The position numbers and the translations under genes were made by a program. A model generated the notes under the pieces. That model saw nothing but the letters and a program-made list of their open reading frames with translations, was not told the DNA's origin and made no database searches. Below are positions 9,717 to 17,677 of a stretch of 64,000 nucleotides of DNA, piece by piece; within the stretch, counting starts at the first letter, position 1; each line of letters begins with the position of its first letter. The stretch is from Morganella psychrotolerans (GTDB lineage Bacteria; Pseudomonadota; Gammaproteobacteria; Enterobacterales; Enterobacteriaceae): assembly GCF_001676055.1 (NCBI RefSeq), contig NZ_LZEX01000034.1, positions 292,578 through 356,577 on the forward strand, read 5' to 3'.

Positions 9717-9797
9717 GTTTCATTACCTGGTTTATGATGTTTCATGAAACGTGAGTGAAACATATGGAACATTTGAAACGAATGAAACATCTGAAAC
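9717..9797. promoter_or_regulatory. Probable PrpR upstream activating sites
   Basis: Seven copies of GTTTCA or TGAAAC occur in about 80 bp, including the perfect palindrome GTTTCATGAAAC at 9739-9750. The cluster is about 150-250 bp upstream of the sigma-54 promoter and just before prpR, where an enhancer for PrpR and autoregulation would be expected. The link to PrpR is inferred. Confidence 0.6.
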
Positions 9798-9809
9798 AGG
9801 AGCAGACTG

Positions 9810-11417
9810 ATGACTCAAAGCGACAAACCGGTGATCTGGACTGTTTCCATCTCCCGTCTGTTTACCCAGTTTCGCGATATCAGCCCGGAATTCAGTGCCC
9901 GCGCCACTATCAGTGCTATCAATCTCGGGTTTGATGCGGCGGTTGATGCTATCCGCGAGCGGCTGAAAACGCAGCGCTGTGATGTGATTGTCAGTGCCGG
10001 GTCAAACGGTGCTTATCTGAAGCAGCATTTACCGGTGCCGGTGATTATTGCCGCTCCCGGCGGGTTTGATGTGATGCAGGCGCTGGTGCAGGCGCGTCAG
10101 ATTAGTGATCGCATCGGTCTTGTCTATTACCGGGATACTTTTCCGGCACTGGAATCACTGGCGCAGAGTTTCGGGATGCAGATTGAGCAGCGCAGTTATA
10201 TCACCGCCGAAGATGCCCGGGCGGCGTGTAGTGCGCTGAAAGCAATGGGGATCACCGTTGTGGTGGGTGCCGGGCTGATTACCGATATTGCGGCTGAGTG
10301 CGGAATGACCGGTATTTTTATTTATTCTAATGATGCTGTCCGCCGGGCATTCACCGACGCAATAGAACTGACGCGGATCCGCCACCAGCCGCAAAGCTTC
10401 CCGCTGCCGGTTGCCGGATCTCTGAGTATTCGCCATACCATTAATGATATTCTGGGCACATCCGGGGTCATGGAGCAGGTTCGCGAGACAATCACCCTGT
10501 TTGCCCGTTCAAAAGCAACGGTGATGATCCAGGGTGAAAGCGGCACCGGCAAAGAAATGGCGGCACAAGCTATTCATCACGAATATACCTTGTTCCGTAC
10601 CCATAAGCGCACAAAGCGCAGTGCACCGTTTGTTGCGGTTAACTGCGGGGCAATTCCGGAGAGTCTGCTGGAAGCTGAATTATTCGGCTATGAAGAGGGC
10701 GCGTTTACCGGCTCACTGCGGGGCGGGCGGGCCGGGCTATTTGAAGCAGCGGACGGCGGCACCTTGTTTCTTGATGAAATCGGTGAGATGCCTTTATCAC
10801 TTCAGACCCGCCTGCTGCGGGTACTGGAAGATCGTGCGATTGTGCGTATCGGTGGATACAAACCCATTATGGTGGATGTGCGGGTCATTTGCGCCACTCA
10901 TGGTGATTTGGATAAATGGGTGGCTGAAGGGCGGTTTCGTGCCGATCTTTTTTATCGTCTCGGCGTGCTGCGTCTGCAATTACCGGCACTGCGTGAGCGG
11001 GATGCAGATATTTTATTGTTAGCGGAAAAACTGCTCAAACTTGCCTTTGCTGAACTGGATTTGCCGCTGCATCGCGGATATCTGCAACAAGTTCTGGCGT
11101 GCAGTGCCTTTTTCTATCAGTACCGCTGGCCGGGCAATGCCCGTGAGTTGCGTAATCTGATGGAGCGGGTGGCGCTGTATTGCAGTGCGTATCCTGACAA
11201 AATAATTACAGAATCATTATTAATGCAGTTATCACCCGAACGTCGCACTGAGATACAACCCTCTGAAATACATCAGGTTGTGACCGGACCTGTAATAACG
11301 TCAACGGCAGCAGAGGCCATTGCCCGTTTTCGTGGTGACCGGCAGGCGGCGGCTGACTGGCTGGGGATCAGCCGGACAACCTTATGGCGGCGTTTAAAAC
11401 AGGAGCGCACGGCATGA
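9810..11417 (+). CDS. prpR: PrpR, sigma-54 activator of the propionate operon
   Basis: A 535-residue enhancer-binding protein. An N-terminal PrpR sensor domain covers about 1-200. The AAA+ domain has Walker A GESGTGKE at 242-249, the sigma-54 contact loop GAFTGS at 297-302 and Walker B TLFLDEIGE at 318-326. A Fis-type helix-turn-helix lies at the C-terminus (RQAAADWLGISRTTLWRRLK). In Salmonella and E. coli, PrpR responds to 2-methylcitrate and drives prpBCDE from a sigma-54 promoter. It is divergent from prpB; an AGGAGCAG stretch precedes the ATG. Confidence 0.96.
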   Translation: MTQSDKPVIWTVSISRLFTQFRDISPEFSARATISAINLGFDAAVDAIRERLKTQRCDVIVSAGSNGAYLKQHLPVPVIIAAPGGFDVMQALVQARQISDRIGLVYYRDTFPALESLAQSFGMQIEQRSYITAEDARAACSALKAMGITVVVGAGLITDIAAECGMTGIFIYSNDAVRRAFTDAIELTRIRHQPQSFPLPVAGSLSIRHTINDILGTSGVMEQVRETITLFARSKATVMIQGESGTGKEMAAQAIHHEYTLFRTHKRTKRSAPFVAVNCGAIPESLLEAELFGYEEGAFTGSLRGGRAGLFEAADGGTLFLDEIGEMPLSLQTRLLRVLEDRAIVRIGGYKPIMVDVRVICATHGDLDKWVAEGRFRADLFYRLGVLRLQLPALRERDADILLLAEKLLKLAFAELDLPLHRGYLQQVLACSAFFYQYRWPGNARELRNLMERVALYCSAYPDKIITESLLMQLSPERRTEIQPSEIHQVVTGPVITSTAAEAIARFRGDRQAAADWLGISRTTLWRRLKQERTA

Positions 11418-11431
11418 CGCCGGGTATATCC

Positions 11432-11447
11432 GAATTGAAAAGCAAGA
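11432..11447 (+). promoter_or_regulatory. Ada box upstream of alkB-ada
   Basis: GAATTGAAAAGCAAGA keeps the A-box AATT and B-box GCAA with the spacing of the E. coli ada operator (GAATT-N5-GCAAGA). It lies about 70 bp before alkB, where methylated Ada would activate transcription. Confidence 0.7.
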
Positions 11448-11516
11448 GCCGGAGTGTTTGTCTGCCGGTGGCGGGCAATACTGTTACCAACGGAAGGACA
11501 GAGGGAACAGGACACA

Positions 11517-12152
11517 ATGTCAGATCTTTTTGCGCACGATGAACCACTGAATATTGCGCCGGATGCCTGTTTATTTAAAGGGTTTCTCAGCGATGAAGAT
11601 ACGGTGCTGCTGGCGGATATTGCCGCGATCACGACTATCTCCCCGTTTCGTCATATGGTGACACCGGGCGGATACCCGATGTCAGCGGCGATGAGCAGTT
11701 GCGGCGCACAGGGCTGGATTTCAGATGCAAAAGGTTACCGTTATACCGCGATTGATCCGCTGACCGGCAATCCGTGGCCGGCAATGCCGGATCTGTTTGT
11801 GTCCCTTGCACAGAATGCAGCGGAACGTGCCGGTTTTCACAGGTTTTTTCCGGACAGCTGCCTGATTAACTGTTATGTCCCGGGCGCGGGCATGTCATTG
11901 CATCAGGACAGAGATGAACCTGATCGCCGCCAGCCGATTGTCTCGTTTTCGCTCGGGCTGCCTGTGCAATTTCAGTTCGGCGGAATGCAGCGCCACGACC
12001 CGCTGAAAACCTTTGCACTTGAGCATGGCGATGTGCTGGTGTGGGGCAGCCGTTCCCGGCTGAATTATCATGCTGTCCGTCCGGTAAAAAACGGGGTTCA
12101 TCCGCTTGCGGGAGCCCGGCGGTTTAATCTTACTTTTCGCTGTACGCGATAA
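11517..12152 (+). CDS. alkB: AlkB, DNA oxidative demethylase
   Basis: A 211-residue Fe(II)/2-oxoglutarate dioxygenase. Iron ligands are His129 and Asp131 (HQDRDE) and His185 (NYHAVRP); the 2-oxoglutarate-binding arginines lie in RRFNLTFR (Arg202, Arg208). MVTPGGYPMSAAMSSCG and DPLTGNPWPAMP match E. coli AlkB. It removes 1-methyladenine and 3-methylcytosine lesions from DNA and RNA by oxidation. The ATG at 11517 follows AGGACAC; an upstream in-frame ATG at 11454 is disfavoured. The order is alkB then ada, the reverse of E. coli ada-alkB, with a 12-bp gap. Confidence 0.95.
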   Translation: MSDLFAHDEPLNIAPDACLFKGFLSDEDTVLLADIAAITTISPFRHMVTPGGYPMSAAMSSCGAQGWISDAKGYRYTAIDPLTGNPWPAMPDLFVSLAQNAAERAGFHRFFPDSCLINCYVPGAGMSLHQDRDEPDRRQPIVSFSLGLPVQFQFGGMQRHDPLKTFALEHGDVLVWGSRSRLNYHAVRPVKNGVHPLAGARRFNLTFRCTR

Positions 12153-12164
12153 CGGAAGCTCAGG

Positions 12165-13250
12165 ATGAAAACAGAGATACAACGACCATCTGATGATGAT
12201 TGCTGGGCGGCGCTGGTTGCCCGGGACAAAACGGCAGATGCGCATTTTGTTTATGCAGTCAGAACCACCCGGACATGGGGATTTCCGTCTACGGTGGTAC
12301 GCCTGCCGAAACGGGAAAATACTGAATTTTTTGCCACACCGGCGCAAGCCGAAGCACAAGGTTATTGTGCCGGAAAGCGGCAGCAGCGCAGCGGCGACAC
12401 TATGATGCAGCGTCATGCACAACTGATTGCCAAATCGTGCCGCGAGCTGGAAGCCTGCATTAATCAAGGTTGTGCTGTACCGTCTCTTGCGGAGCTGGCG
12501 AAATCCGCCGCGATCAGTCCGTTTCATTTTCATCGTCTGTTTAAAACGCACACCGGGGTGACACCGGCGGCGTATGCGCGGGCTTACCGGGGTGAGCGGC
12601 TGCGCGACCAACTGACAAAACAGGCGACAATTACCGGTGCAATTGCCGAATCCGGTTTCAGTTCCGGCAGTCGTTTTTATGAAATATCCGATACACTGCT
12701 GGGGATGACGCCGAAAAACTGGCGCGCAGGCGGTAAAGGGGCGATTATCTATTTTGCTCTCGGTATCTGTGCGCTGGGTGATATTCTGGTCGCACAAAGC
12801 GAAAAAGGCATTTGCGCTATTTTGCTGGGTGATGATGCAGAAACACTGCTGCAAAATTTGCAGGATCAATTCCCGAATGCCGAACTTGTCGGCGGAGACG
12901 CGCAATTTGAGCAGGTGGTTGCGCGGGTGGTCGGTTTTGTGGAGGCACCATCTGCGGGGTTTGAATTACCGCTGGATATCCGCGGTACCGCTTTCCAGCG
13001 CCGTGTCTGGCAGGCGCTGCAAACTATCCCGGTCGGCACGACCGTCAGTTACCGCGATATTGCACAGCGGATAGGCTCCCCGAACGCGATCCGGGCGGTG
13101 GCGGGCGCGTGTGCGGCAAACTGTCTGGCGGTGGCTATTCCGTGTCACCGCGTGGTGCGCACCAGCGGGGAACTCGCCGGATATCGCTGGGGAATTGACC
13201 GGAAAAAACGTCTGTTGCAGCGCGAGGCATTGCAGCAGGAAACTTATTAA
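12165..13250 (+). CDS. ada: Ada-like regulator and O6-methylguanine-DNA methyltransferase with degenerate N-terminal zinc site
   Basis: A 361-residue protein with the three-part Ada layout: N-Ada domain (about 10-75), AraC-type helix-turn-helix (about 85-185, SPFHFHRLFKTHTGVTP) and the MGMT domain with active-site Cys327 in IPCHRVV. The MGMT part removes methyl from O6-methylguanine and is intact (DIRGTAFQRRVWQAL, AVAGACAANC). The four zinc cysteines of E. coli N-Ada (38, 42, 69, 72) align with Gly39, Thr43, Gly70 and Gln73, with no length change and no frameshift. Cys38 is the methyl-phosphotriester acceptor in E. coli, so that sensor activity should be lost. Confidence 0.9.
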   Translation: MKTEIQRPSDDDCWAALVARDKTADAHFVYAVRTTRTWGFPSTVVRLPKRENTEFFATPAQAEAQGYCAGKRQQRSGDTMMQRHAQLIAKSCRELEACINQGCAVPSLAELAKSAAISPFHFHRLFKTHTGVTPAAYARAYRGERLRDQLTKQATITGAIAESGFSSGSRFYEISDTLLGMTPKNWRAGGKGAIIYFALGICALGDILVAQSEKGICAILLGDDAETLLQNLQDQFPNAELVGGDAQFEQVVARVVGFVEAPSAGFELPLDIRGTAFQRRVWQALQTIPVGTTVSYRDIAQRIGSPNAIRAVAGACAANCLAVAIPCHRVVRTSGELAGYRWGIDRKKRLLQREALQQETY

Positions 13251-13264
13251 GAGAAGGAATAGGG

Positions 13265-14275
13265 ATGTATTTTCGTTCCGTTGTTTCAGGATTGAGTCTG
13301 TTGATGGCGGCACTGCCGGTAATTGCGGCACCGGCAGCCGCAGAGGTTGTAGCGGATGAAAACGGCACCGTTTCGGCTGCCGTCTCCGGTCCGCTGTTTG
13401 ATTGTGATCATGAGCTGACAAAACTGATTGCGGGCAGTAATCATGACCTTATCCGTGCGGAAAAAGTGACGGCCGACAGGCTGGGAATTGATATTGAAAA
13501 TCGTGATATTAATGAACTTGCCATTCAGTTATCAGATACCCGGCAGACACCGTCGGCTGAAAGCCCCGGTGCCGGGCAGCTCGGTTGGGTGACTTACAAT
13601 ATAAAAGAAAATACATTGCAGGCGACAGGGCCGGATGAAGATCACCCTGTATTACTGACTTTCAGTGCCGTGCAGGGCGAACGGTTGCAGTCCTGCCTGA
13701 AAAAAGAACAGGTATGTCACCAGATCCTCAGCACACTGCGCCTTGAGGCGTTTATTGCACAATCACCGAAATGGCGGGTGACGGGTACCGGACGCACCTA
13801 TTTTCATGCCGCACCCACATCACAGTGTCGCGATGATAATGCGTTTGTGGTGCCCGGAGATGTGCTTCAGATCAATGGTTTCCGGGCGACAACCCCGGTG
13901 AAAGGTGAAAAAGAGGGTTGGTTGCTGGTGGCTTACGGCAATGCGCAGGGCTGGATCAATGTAAACCGCCTTGAACCGGAAGGGGCAGTTTGTGACGCCG
14001 TCACAGAAAAGGCAGAAAAAGCCTATGAAAAAGAACTGCGTAACAGTGAACCGGCATCACATAAATATATCGTCACGCAAAAACAGCTCCGGTTTTATGA
14101 TGCGCCGGATAAAGACTGCAAAGCTGAAGAACAGACCTTTGTTGTGCAGGATGATGCCGTCTGGGTTGATCGCAAACAGCCGTATCAGGGATTTTTGCAC
14201 GGGCGTTATATTCATCCGGCGAATGGAAAAATAACAGAAGGCTGGCTGAAGGCTGATGGTCTGACCAAAAAATAA
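13265..14275 (+). CDS. Secreted protein with two SH3-like repeats, function unknown
   Basis: A 336-residue protein with a signal peptide (about 1-27, ending AAPAAAE) and no transmembrane segment after it. I do not recognise the family. The C-terminal half contains two similar modules: about 180-240 (GRTYFHAAPTSQCRDDNAFVV, then GWLLVAYGNAQGWINVNRL) and about 265-333 (QLRFYDAPDKDCKAEEQTFVV, then GWLKADGL). Each has a conserved Cys and the W/G pattern of bacterial SH3-like domains, which often bind cell-wall peptides. A short alanine/glutamate helix links them. It follows ada by 14 bp and ends at a terminator, so it may be co-transcribed with alkB-ada. Confidence 0.75.
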   Translation: MYFRSVVSGLSLLMAALPVIAAPAAAEVVADENGTVSAAVSGPLFDCDHELTKLIAGSNHDLIRAEKVTADRLGIDIENRDINELAIQLSDTRQTPSAESPGAGQLGWVTYNIKENTLQATGPDEDHPVLLTFSAVQGERLQSCLKKEQVCHQILSTLRLEAFIAQSPKWRVTGTGRTYFHAAPTSQCRDDNAFVVPGDVLQINGFRATTPVKGEKEGWLLVAYGNAQGWINVNRLEPEGAVCDAVTEKAEKAYEKELRNSEPASHKYIVTQKQLRFYDAPDKDCKAEEQTFVVQDDAVWVDRKQPYQGFLHGRYIHPANGKITEGWLKADGLTKK

Positions 14276-14282
14276 GAAAAAA

Positions 14283-14318
14283 AAGGCGGATACCGGAAAG
14301 TGTCCGCCTTGCTTTATT
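14283..14318. terminator. Terminator between the SH3-like gene and the ABC-F gene
   Basis: AAGGCGGA pairs with TCCGCCTT around a 12-nt loop, flanked by an A-run on one side and GCTTTATTT on the other, between convergent genes. Confidence 0.8.
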
Positions 14319-14334
14319 TACTTACCGGATTTAG

Positions 14335-16086
14335 TTAATTATCTAATCCCAACTGCGCACGTAACGCGGCAATGTCTGTCTGCCATTGCTGCTGAAGTGC
14401 GGGTTTCTGATGTCCGGGTTTGCGCTGTATATCGGCTGCAAGCCTTTCTTCCAGTGCGATCAGTATCGCCAGTTTTTCCTCTTCATCATCTGCAACCGCG
14501 GTTGTTTCAATTGTTGCGGCAAGTGACTGCGCAGAAACATCCGGGGACTGATCAGCATTCAGATGGCGGATAGCATCATAAACCTGATCCAAATCGTGAT
14601 ATTCCGTCAGCCGTGAGCCGTCGATATACCAAAACCGGTTACAGCTTTTTTCAATCAGTTCGCGGTCATGGCTGACCAGAATCAAGCCACCGGCAAACCG
14701 GCTGATTTCATCTGCCAGTGCGGATTTTCCGTCCATATCCAGGTGGTTGGTTGGTTCATCCAGCATCAGAAGCGAATATTTCGCCAGACTTAACCCGACA
14801 AACAGCAGTCGCGCCCGCTCGCCACCGCTCAGTGAACCGACAGTCTGCTGGTGGCGCAGATAGGGAAATCCTGCGCCGATCAGGGCCATTTTTCTCTGTT
14901 CATCAATTAACGGAGCAAATGGTTTTAATGCATCCATTAATGAATCAGTATCATTCAGTTGCGCCAGTTTCTGGTCGTAATAACCCAAATGGACACGCGG
15001 ATGCAGCACCAGCGGGCTGTCAGGTAAGGTGACACTCTCTTGCTGTGAATGCGCCCAAATCATCCGCAACAGCGAGGATTTCCCTGTACCGTTTGCCCCG
15101 GTAATGGCGATGCGGTCGCCACTTTTTACCGATAAATTATCCGTCACATACAGTGGCGGACAATTATCTGCCGGGATAACAGCTAACTGATTAAATGCAC
15201 AGAGGCGATCTGCCCGCAGGGCATCACCGGTCAGTTTCAACTGCCACTGACTACCCGCTGATAGTTCAACCTGATCGTCCTGCAGGCGTCCTACCTGTTT
15301 TTCCATTTGTTTGGCTTTGCGGGAAAGGGCTTCGTTATCATACACTTTTCCCCAGATGGCCAGACGTTTTGCACTCTGCGCGATGCGGTCTATCTCTTTT
15401 TGCTGCGCACTGTGGCGGTGTTCATCACTTTCATCTTGTGCGTTGAGCGCTTCCCGCGCTTGTGAACAAGGCAGCCGGAACACAGAAATAGTGCCGTCAC
15501 GCAATATCCAGGTGCAGTTTGTCACATGGTCGAGCAGGGTATTATCGTGAGAGACCAGGATAAAACTGCCGCGCCAGCTGATTAAAAACTGCTCCAGCCA
15601 TAAAATCGTGGGTAAATCGAGATGGTTGCTCGGTTCATCGAGCAGCAGCAAATCCGGATTGATAATCAGCGCCCGCGCCAGTAACAAACGGGTATGCTGC
15701 CCGCCGCTCAGAGCGGAAACCGGTAAAAACCACTGTGCGCTGTCAAAACCGGTTTCGGTCAATAACATTTCTGCCCGCCACATGTCAGAGACACGCAGCT
15801 CCGCAGGCAGTTTTTCCAGCACCGCCTCAATCAGTGTCACGGACTGTAATGATTCGGGCAGATGTTGCTCGATATAGGCCACTATCACGCGGTTTGCCGG
15901 TGTGACAGTACCTTCATCCGGCATTAATTGTCCGGATAATAATTTCATCAGGGTACTTTTCCCGCAACCGTTATGACCAATCAGGCCAATTTTCTCTCCC
16001 TGATTCAGGGCAACAGAAATATCGGTTAACAGGGGCGTGTGACCGGGGTGGAATGACAGATTACGGGTTGATAATAATGTACTCAT
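14335..16086 (-). CDS. ABC-F family ribosome-associated ATPase
   Basis: A 583-residue protein with two ABC domains and no membrane segments. The first has Walker A GHNGCGKST at 37-45, signature LSGGQ and Walker B LLLLDEPSNHLD. The second has GANGTGKSS, LSGGE and LLMLDEPTNHLD. An inter-domain linker of about 90 residues and a charged C-terminal tail (about 510-583) complete the ABC-F layout. ABC-F proteins bind the ribosomal E site, rescuing stalled translation or displacing antibiotics. I cannot place it in the EttA, Uup, YheS or resistance branch. A translated leader and alternative hairpins precede it, suggesting ribosome-controlled expression. Confidence 0.85.
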   Translation of the reverse strand: MSTLLSTRNLSFHPGHTPLLTDISVALNQGEKIGLIGHNGCGKSTLMKLLSGQLMPDEGTVTPANRVIVAYIEQHLPESLQSVTLIEAVLEKLPAELRVSDMWRAEMLLTETGFDSAQWFLPVSALSGGQHTRLLLARALIINPDLLLLDEPSNHLDLPTILWLEQFLISWRGSFILVSHDNTLLDHVTNCTWILRDGTISVFRLPCSQAREALNAQDESDEHRHSAQQKEIDRIAQSAKRLAIWGKVYDNEALSRKAKQMEKQVGRLQDDQVELSAGSQWQLKLTGDALRADRLCAFNQLAVIPADNCPPLYVTDNLSVKSGDRIAITGANGTGKSSLLRMIWAHSQQESVTLPDSPLVLHPRVHLGYYDQKLAQLNDTDSLMDALKPFAPLIDEQRKMALIGAGFPYLRHQQTVGSLSGGERARLLFVGLSLAKYSLLMLDEPTNHLDMDGKSALADEISRFAGGLILVSHDRELIEKSCNRFWYIDGSRLTEYHDLDQVYDAIRHLNADQSPDVSAQSLAATIETTAVADDEEEKLAILIALEERLAADIQRKPGHQKPALQQQWQTDIAALRAQLGLDN

Positions 16087-16146
16087 AGCTTACTCAAATT
16101 TAAGGCATAACTATACCTTGGGTCATAAAAGCGATAACCCTGTAAG

Positions 16147-16220
16147 CTGAGGAAGGATGTTACTCAGTAATGCTTCACTCAGGCAGGATTAACGCGCAGC
16201 GTTAACAGAACAGCCTGAGT
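16147..16220 (-). promoter_or_regulatory. Alternative hairpins in the ABC-F leader RNA
   Basis: On the minus strand the order is CTCAGGC (16219-16213), GCCTGAG (16184-16178), CTGAG (about 16167-16163) and CTCAG (16151-16147), so each copy can pair with more than one partner. A second perfect stem, TTAACGC-TGC-GCGTTAA at 16189-16205, overlaps the leader stop codon. No T-run follows, so control of translation or of Rho access is as likely as intrinsic termination. Confidence 0.5.
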
Positions 16221-16272
16221 TCTGACGATTACCAAAGAAATGTGAATATTCGATCACATCACTTAACAACAT
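16189..16272 (-). CDS. Putative 27-residue leader peptide of the ABC-F gene
   Basis: A short frame runs from ATG at 16272 to TAA at 16189 and starts MLLSDVIEYSHFFGNRQ. It has an ideal ribosome-binding site, AAGGAGG six bases before the ATG, much stronger than that of the ABC-F gene 102 bp downstream. A consensus extended -10 lies about 45 bp upstream. The codons for Asn-Ser-Gly form the first strand of the hairpin set, so a ribosome paused there would change RNA folding. I do not recognise the peptide. Known ABC-F leaders in Firmicutes work by drug-dependent stalling; applying that here is inference. Confidence 0.6.
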   Translation of the reverse strand: MLLSDVIEYSHFFGNRQNSGCSVNAAR

Positions 16273-16313
16273 AATTAGCCTCCTTTTTTTTCTCTGAGTT
16301 ATAGAATGAGCCG

Positions 16314-16343
16314 ATTATATCATCAGAAATTATTAATGAGCAA
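16314..16343 (-). promoter_or_regulatory. Sigma-70 promoter for the leader and ABC-F gene
   Basis: On the minus strand, TTGCTC and TATAAT are 18 bp apart; the -10 is a perfect consensus with an upstream TGA extension. It lies between elaA and the leader peptide. Confidence 0.65.
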
Positions 16344-16391
16344 TAACAGCGCTTAAGGTGATTTAATAACCGCGTAACTGATGGCGCCGGT

Positions 16392-16841
16392 TTACCGGCG
16401 AACCATATCACAGTGCGGGATCCCGTCTTCTGAATAAATTTCTGAGCAGACAGTAAAGCCGCATTTTTCATAAAATGCGGTCAGATGTGCCTGGGCGCTG
16501 ATATGAATCTGCCGCTGTCCGTGATGCTGATGTATTGCGCGGATAGCGGCTTCCATCAGGGGATAGCCCAGTTTTTGCCCGCGAAACTGCGGATTAACCA
16601 CGACACGGCCGATGGCTGCCGGTGCTGTATCATCCGCCGGGGGCAGAATACGGCAGCAGGCGACAATCTCCCCGTTTTGTTCCGCCCACAAATGCAGTGC
16701 GGTGAGATCAATTCCGTCCGCATCCTGATAACAGCAGGTCTGCTCCACAACAAACACCGCACTGCGCAGGGCAAGAAGGCGGTAGAGTGTCAGCGGCGAT
16801 AATGTATTAAATTCAGCGGTGTGCCAGGTGATCGCGGTCAT
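16392..16841 (-). CDS. elaA: ElaA-like GNAT acetyltransferase
   Basis: A 149-residue single-domain GNAT. The ElaA signature RSAVFVVEQTCCYQDADGIDL is at about 26-46, the acetyl-CoA loop IGRVVVNPQFRGQKLGYPLM is central, and ISAQAHLTAFYEKCGF and the C-terminal EDGIPHCDM close it. The substrate of ElaA is not established. It is cytoplasmic, transcribed on the same strand as the ABC-F gene and about 120 bp upstream of its leader. Confidence 0.9.
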   Translation of the reverse strand: MTAITWHTAEFNTLSPLTLYRLLALRSAVFVVEQTCCYQDADGIDLTALHLWAEQNGEIVACCRILPPADDTAPAAIGRVVVNPQFRGQKLGYPLMEAAIRAIHQHHGQRQIHISAQAHLTAFYEKCGFTVCSEIYSEDGIPHCDMVRR

Positions 16842-16935
16842 TATGTTATCCGTTTTGTTGCGGGGATATCCCGTTTGATGACTGTCTGAAAGAAGGACGA
16901 TATCCCGCTGTATTTATTTCCTGTTTACTGAAATA

Positions 16936-17676
16936 TCAGATTACGGCTTGCTTAACCATTTGTAATAACTGACGAACATCTTCAAGACGGGTATTACCTG
17001 TCTCTTTATCAATAATCGAACTATAGATGTGAGGAATGATTTTTTTCACGCCGGCATCAAGAGCGATTTGTAAAATTTCAGCAAAATTATCTAAGTCAAT
17101 TCCGCCGGTAGGTTCAAGCGCAAAATCAAATTTTGCACAGGCCGCGGCAACGGCTTTGTACTCCTCAATATACGTCAGTCCCTGCATATGAAAAAATTTA
17201 ACCGAGTCAGCGCCCATATCTTTCAGCATCATAATAGCTGTTTCAATGGGCACGATGCCATCAGGTGCTTCAGAGCTTAACGGGCCGGTTGAAATTTTAA
17301 CCATACCAATGGTACCACCCGGTGAAATTAATGCATTCACAAAGGTTTCATTCTGACCCAGTAATGCACGGCTGATAGCTGCGCCGGTGAAAACCTGGTT
17401 GACGTGCTGAGGCTGGACTTCCTTTGCAATCAAAGAAACCATTGTGGATTGATTCGGATCGCCGGCACCTAATCCTACAGATAATGCATTGTTTGTTTCT
17501 TGTGCATAAATTTTCATATCCGCAATAGCGCTTTCAGTATCCGGATAGTTTTTTGATAAAACGCCCACGACCACAAAGTTTTCAGCCGCAGCACAGATAT
17601 CTTTGGCGTTTTGGTGGCTGCCTGCCAATACGTTTAAGCACACACGGTTACGGTAAAAATTCGGTGACAATCTCAT
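16936..17676 (-). CDS. dgaF: DgaF-type 2-dehydro-3-deoxyphosphogluconate aldolase
   Basis: A 246-residue TIM-barrel aldolase of the DgaF/EF_0839 family. Characteristic blocks are NFYRNRVCLNVLAGS, LSVGLGAGDPNQS, NALISPGGTIGMVKISTGP and the phosphate-binding FALEPTGGIDLDNF. Family members split 2-keto-3-deoxygluconate 6-phosphate into pyruvate and glyceraldehyde 3-phosphate. The start is one base after the dgaE stop, so translation is probably coupled. It is the last gene of the eight-gene operon and gives the pathway its glycolytic exit. Confidence 0.9.
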   Translation of the reverse strand: MRLSPNFYRNRVCLNVLAGSHQNAKDICAAAENFVVVGVLSKNYPDTESAIADMKIYAQETNNALSVGLGAGDPNQSTMVSLIAKEVQPQHVNQVFTGAAISRALLGQNETFVNALISPGGTIGMVKISTGPLSSEAPDGIVPIETAIMMLKDMGADSVKFFHMQGLTYIEEYKAVAAACAKFDFALEPTGGIDLDNFAEILQIALDAGVKKIIPHIYSSIIDKETGNTRLEDVRQLLQMVKQAVI

Positions 17677-17677
17677 T

